Origin: Leisingera sp. ANG-M7
Lineage (GTDB): Bacteria > Pseudomonadota > Alphaproteobacteria > Rhodobacterales > Rhodobacteraceae
Reading direction: 5' to 3'
Assembly: GCF_000813965.1 (NCBI RefSeq)
Contig: NZ_JWLI01000002.1
Span: 62,001-126,000, forward strand
DNA length: 64,000 bases
The notes beneath the pieces are model-generated. The model saw only the letters and a list, made by a program, of their open reading frames with translations, did not search any database and was not told the origin of the DNA. Within the stretch, counting starts at the first letter, position 1; each line of letters starts with the position of its first letter. Of this stretch, positions 61,811 to 64,000 are shown in pieces. The position numbers and the translations under genes were made by a program.

Positions 61811-62698
61811 ATGGACAAGCTGGACTGCATGCGCGCCTTTGCCGCGGTGGCGGCGCAAAGCTCCTTCACCTCCGGCGCCCGGCAGCTGGGGATCAGCACC
61901 AAGCTGGCCAGCAAATATGTCGCCCGGCTGGAGGAACAGCTGGGGGCGCAGCTCTTGAATCGTACCACCCGCAAAGTGACGCTGACAGATACGGGCCGCG
62001 CCTATCTGGAGCGCTGCCTGCCACTGCTGGATCAGTTCGATGAGCTGGAGGACGTGGTGCAGCTGCGCCAGCAGGAATTGGCAGGACCGATCCGCATCAC
62101 CGCGCCCACTGGGTTCGGCAGCCGTGAACTGGTGGAGGCGCTGCAGACGTTCCAGCAGGCGCATCCCAAGGTTATGGTGGAGCTTGTTCTGTCCGACCGG
62201 CATCTTCCGATGCTGGAGGAGGGGGTGGATCTGGCGGTTCGGTTTGGCGCCCTGAAGGATTCGACGCTGGTTGCCCGCAAGCTGTGCAGCATGCGGCTGG
62301 TGGTGGTGGCGTCGCCGGAGTATCTGGCGGCAGAAGGCGAACCGGCAGAGCCGGAGGCGCTGGCGACCCACAACTGCCTGCTGCAGATGACATCTCCGCA
62401 ACCGGACGCCTGGGCCTTTGGCAAAGGCGCTTCGCAAAGGACCGTCACCGTTGGCGGCAGCTTCCGGGCCAATTCACCCCGGGCGGTGGCGCATATGGCT
62501 GCCAGCGGTCTCGGCATTGCCCGCTGCCCGCACTACACAGTGCTGCCGTTTCTGCACGACGGCAGGCTGCAAGTGCTTTTCGAACAACAGGAAACCGATC
62601 CCACAACGCTGTTTGCCGTCTATCCTTCCAGCCGTCATCTGACAGCGCGGATCCGGGCGCTGATTGATCATCTGGCGGGTTGTTTCGGGCCCGGTTGA
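61811..62698 (+). CDS. LysR-family transcriptional regulator (CrgA/DmlR-like)
   Basis: The 295-residue protein has 'MRAFAAVAAQSSFTSGARQLGISTKLASKYVARLEEQLGAQLLNRTTRKVTLTDTGRAYLERC' as DNA-binding domain and the effector domain 'LAGPIRITAPTGFGSRELVEALQTFQQAHPKVMVELVLSDRHLPMLEEGVDLAVRFGALKDSTLVARKL', characteristic of the DmlR/CrgA branch that commonly controls a divergent oxidoreductase or transferase gene. AGGAGG lies before the ATG. It probably controls the divergent GST-PNPOx pair through the dyad between them; the inducer is unknown. Confidence 0.92.
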   Translation: MDKLDCMRAFAAVAAQSSFTSGARQLGISTKLASKYVARLEEQLGAQLLNRTTRKVTLTDTGRAYLERCLPLLDQFDELEDVVQLRQQELAGPIRITAPTGFGSRELVEALQTFQQAHPKVMVELVLSDRHLPMLEEGVDLAVRFGALKDSTLVARKLCSMRLVVVASPEYLAAEGEPAEPEALATHNCLLQMTSPQPDAWAFGKGASQRTVTVGGSFRANSPRAVAHMAASGLGIARCPHYTVLPFLHDGRLQVLFEQQETDPTTLFAVYPSSRHLTARIRALIDHLAGCFGPG

Positions 62699-63025
62699 CC
62701 GGTGCCGCCTGCACAGGGTTTGCAGTACCGTTTCATCTTTCCCGAATTACTCCGGGGAGCGCGTGGGGGTGGCTCTTCGCTCTGGCAGCGGGGACCTTTT
62801 AAAAGCAATTGCAGCAATTGGGGCAACATTATTGCCCTATTTATTTTATGCTTGAAATATATATTCAAGCCTGCGTAGGCTGATCCCGAGGGCTGGCGCA
62901 AGATCAGCCGGGGAGATGCGCGCTGCGGCGGGTCTTGGCTTCTGCCGGGGCAGCGTTAAAGTCGCAAGCATTTGATCAAGAACCCTGGTCCAAGGGCCGG
63001 GGCATATTCTGGGAGGAAAGACGTA
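62699..63025 (+). other. Gene-free interval rich in inverted repeats
   Basis: This 327-bp stretch has no credible gene. An AT-rich core contains three symmetric elements: CAATTG-CAG-CAATTG, GGGCAA-CATTA-TTGCCC (62821-62837) with a T-rich tail that could end the LysR transcript, and GCTTGAA-N7-TTCAAGC (62850-62870). The right part leads to the GGGAGGAAAG ribosome site of the next gene. Composition differs sharply from the flanking genes. Confidence 0.55.
62850..62870. promoter_or_regulatory. Inverted repeat upstream of the ABC binding-protein gene
   Basis: Perfect 7-bp arms GCTTGAA / TTCAAGC around an ATATATA spacer, about 155 bp before the start codon. Probable binding site for an unidentified regulator; none is adjacent on the right within the window. 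Confidence 0.4.
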
Positions 63026-64000
63026 ATGAAGACCATTCGGATGCTCGCCATGGCAGCGGCGGTCCCGGCGCTGGCGGCTGCGGCCCAGGCGGATACCAAG
63101 ATCGGCATGATCACCACACTGTCCGGCGGCGGCGCAGGGCTGGGTGTGGATGTGCGCGACGGCTTCATGCTGGCGATCGAACAGGACGGCCGCGAGGGTG
63201 TCGAGGTGGTGATCGAGGACGATCAGCGCAAGCCTGATGTGGCAGTGCAGATCGCAGACCGGATGATCCAGTCCGAGAAGGTGGACATCCTGACCGGCAT
63301 CATCTGGTCGAACCTCGCAATGGCAGTGGTGCCCGCGGCAACAGCGCAGAACGTGTTTTACCTATCGCCGAACGCCGGCCCTTCGGCGCTGGCAGGCAAA
63401 CGCTGCCATCCGAATTACTTCAACGTCGCCTGGCAGAATGACAACCTGCATGAAGCCGCGGGCGCCTATGCCAATGAGGCGGGGCTGAAAAACAGCTTCA
63501 TCCTGGCACCGAACTACCCGGCGGGGCAGGACGCGCTGACCGGCTACAAGCGGATGTATCAGGGCGAGCTGGCCGGTGAGATCTACACCAAGCTGGGCCA
63601 GACCGATTATGCCGCCGAGATTGCGCAGATCCGGGCGTCCGGCGCTGACTCGGTCTATTTCTTCCTGCCCGGCGGCATGGGGATTTCCTTCCTCAAGCAA
63701 TATGCGGGCAGCGGCGTGGACCTGCCGGTGGTCGGCCCGGCGTTCTCCTTCGACCAGGGTATCCTGCAGGCGGTGGGTGACGCCGCGCTGGGGGTGAAGA
63801 ACACCTCGCAGTGGAACAAGGACATCGACAATGAGGCCAACGCCGAATTTGTTGCCTCCTTCCAGGCAAAATACGGCCGCTTGCCATCTCTTTATGCCAG
63901 CCAGGGGTTCGATACCGCCAACCTGATCCTGAGCGCGCTGGACAAGGCGGAGGTGTCTGACCAGGACAGCTTCCGCGCGGCGCTGAAAGCGGCGGAGTTC
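63026..64000 (+). CDS. Branched-chain amino acid-type ABC transporter substrate-binding protein (3' end outside window)
   Basis: The frame is open to the window edge (325 codons seen). A signal peptide MKTIRMLAMAAAVPALAAAA ends at QA near residue 22, then 'DTKIGMITTLSGGGAGLGVDVRDGFMLAIEQ', 'VIEDDQRKPDVAVQIADRMIQSEKVDILTGIIWSNLAMAVVPAATAQNVFYLSPNAGPSALAG' and 'GADSVYFFLPGGMGISFLKQYAGSGVDLPVVGP'. This is the LivJ/HAAT fold that binds amino acids or, in many alphaproteobacteria, aromatic acids. GGGAGGAAAG lies before ATG 63026. Permease and ATPase genes would be expected just beyond the window. Confidence 0.9.
   Translation, partial: MKTIRMLAMAAAVPALAAAAQADTKIGMITTLSGGGAGLGVDVRDGFMLAIEQDGREGVEVVIEDDQRKPDVAVQIADRMIQSEKVDILTGIIWSNLAMAVVPAATAQNVFYLSPNAGPSALAGKRCHPNYFNVAWQNDNLHEAAGAYANEAGLKNSFILAPNYPAGQDALTGYKRMYQGELAGEIYTKLGQTDYAAEIAQIRASGADSVYFFLPGGMGISFLKQYAGSGVDLPVVGPAFSFDQGILQAVGDAALGVKNTSQWNKDIDNEANAEFVASFQAKYGRLPSLYASQGFDTANLILSALDKAEVSDQDSFRAALKAAEF

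Noticed and set aside
61670-62437. Upstream extension of the GST reading frame
   Set aside because: It would run antisense through the LysR gene and the operator; the real GST N-terminus is at 61669.

Overview
The window looks like part of a large repABC replicon (plasmid or chromid) from a marine alphaproteobacterium of the Roseobacter group (Rhodobacteraceae). The basis is high GC, dense operons with ATGA/TTGA stop-start overlaps, a complete repA-repB-repC module at about 14.0-17.5 kb, and catabolic genes typical of that group. The exact genus cannot be read from the sequence. No transposase, IS element, tRNA, rRNA or CRISPR array was seen in the 64 kb.

Layout. (1) 0-13.5 kb: a cut-off LysR gene, a ProVWX-type betaine importer with a GATase1-AraC regulator, a GntR-led operon (DapA-family lyase, aldehyde dehydrogenase, FAD oxidoreductase), and a reverse-strand operon with a non-pyrrolysine MttB-type methyltransferase, a very close match to 4-hydroxyproline betaine 2-epimerase (HpbD), and two short-chain dehydrogenases. 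(2) 13.5-17.8 kb: the replication/partition module with an antisense RNA between repB and repC, a DnaA box upstream of repA, and palindromic parS-like sites, one of which lies inside the hutI coding region. (3) 17.8-24.5 kb: an MFS exporter with a histidine-rich tail and the histidine-utilisation operon hutIHGU. (4) 24.5-30.1 kb: a GntR repressor diverging from a five-gene cassette (AA_synth protein, alpha/beta hydrolase, flavin reductase with an extra domain, luciferase-type monooxygenase, aldehyde dehydrogenase). It parallels the Rut pyrimidine ring-opening pathway but is not Rut. (5) 30.1-39 kb: dodecin, an NAD-binding protein, and a near-complete L-carnitine to glycine betaine pathway with regulator, acetoacetate recovery and BCCT transporter. 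(6) 39-42.6 kb: RidA, an acetolactate synthase-like enzyme and a glutamate-synthase-domain protein. (7) 42.6-49.2 kb: DctB/DctD-like two-component genes and a TRAP transporter; the DctD homologue lacks the GAFTGA loop. (8) 49.2-53 kb: a sensor kinase/response regulator pair with a DUF4173-type membrane protein. (9) 53-64 kb: LysR/agmatinase-family pair, a dimethylglycine dehydrogenase-MttB-TetR operon behind twin palindromes, PNPOx-family and GST genes with a divergent LysR regulator, and the start of a branched-chain-amino-acid-type ABC binding protein.

How it fits together. The dominant theme is uptake and breakdown of quaternary and methylated amines used by marine organisms as osmolytes: betaines via ProVWX and BCCT, hydroxyproline betaine via HpbD, carnitine to betaine, then dimethylglycine oxidation, with two MttB-family demethylases. 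Histidine, possibly an N-heterocycle, and a TRAP substrate (probably a carboxylate) are added carbon/nitrogen sources. Most operons have their own regulator next to them, and in several cases a palindromic operator is visible. All functions are inferred from protein sequence recognition without database searches.
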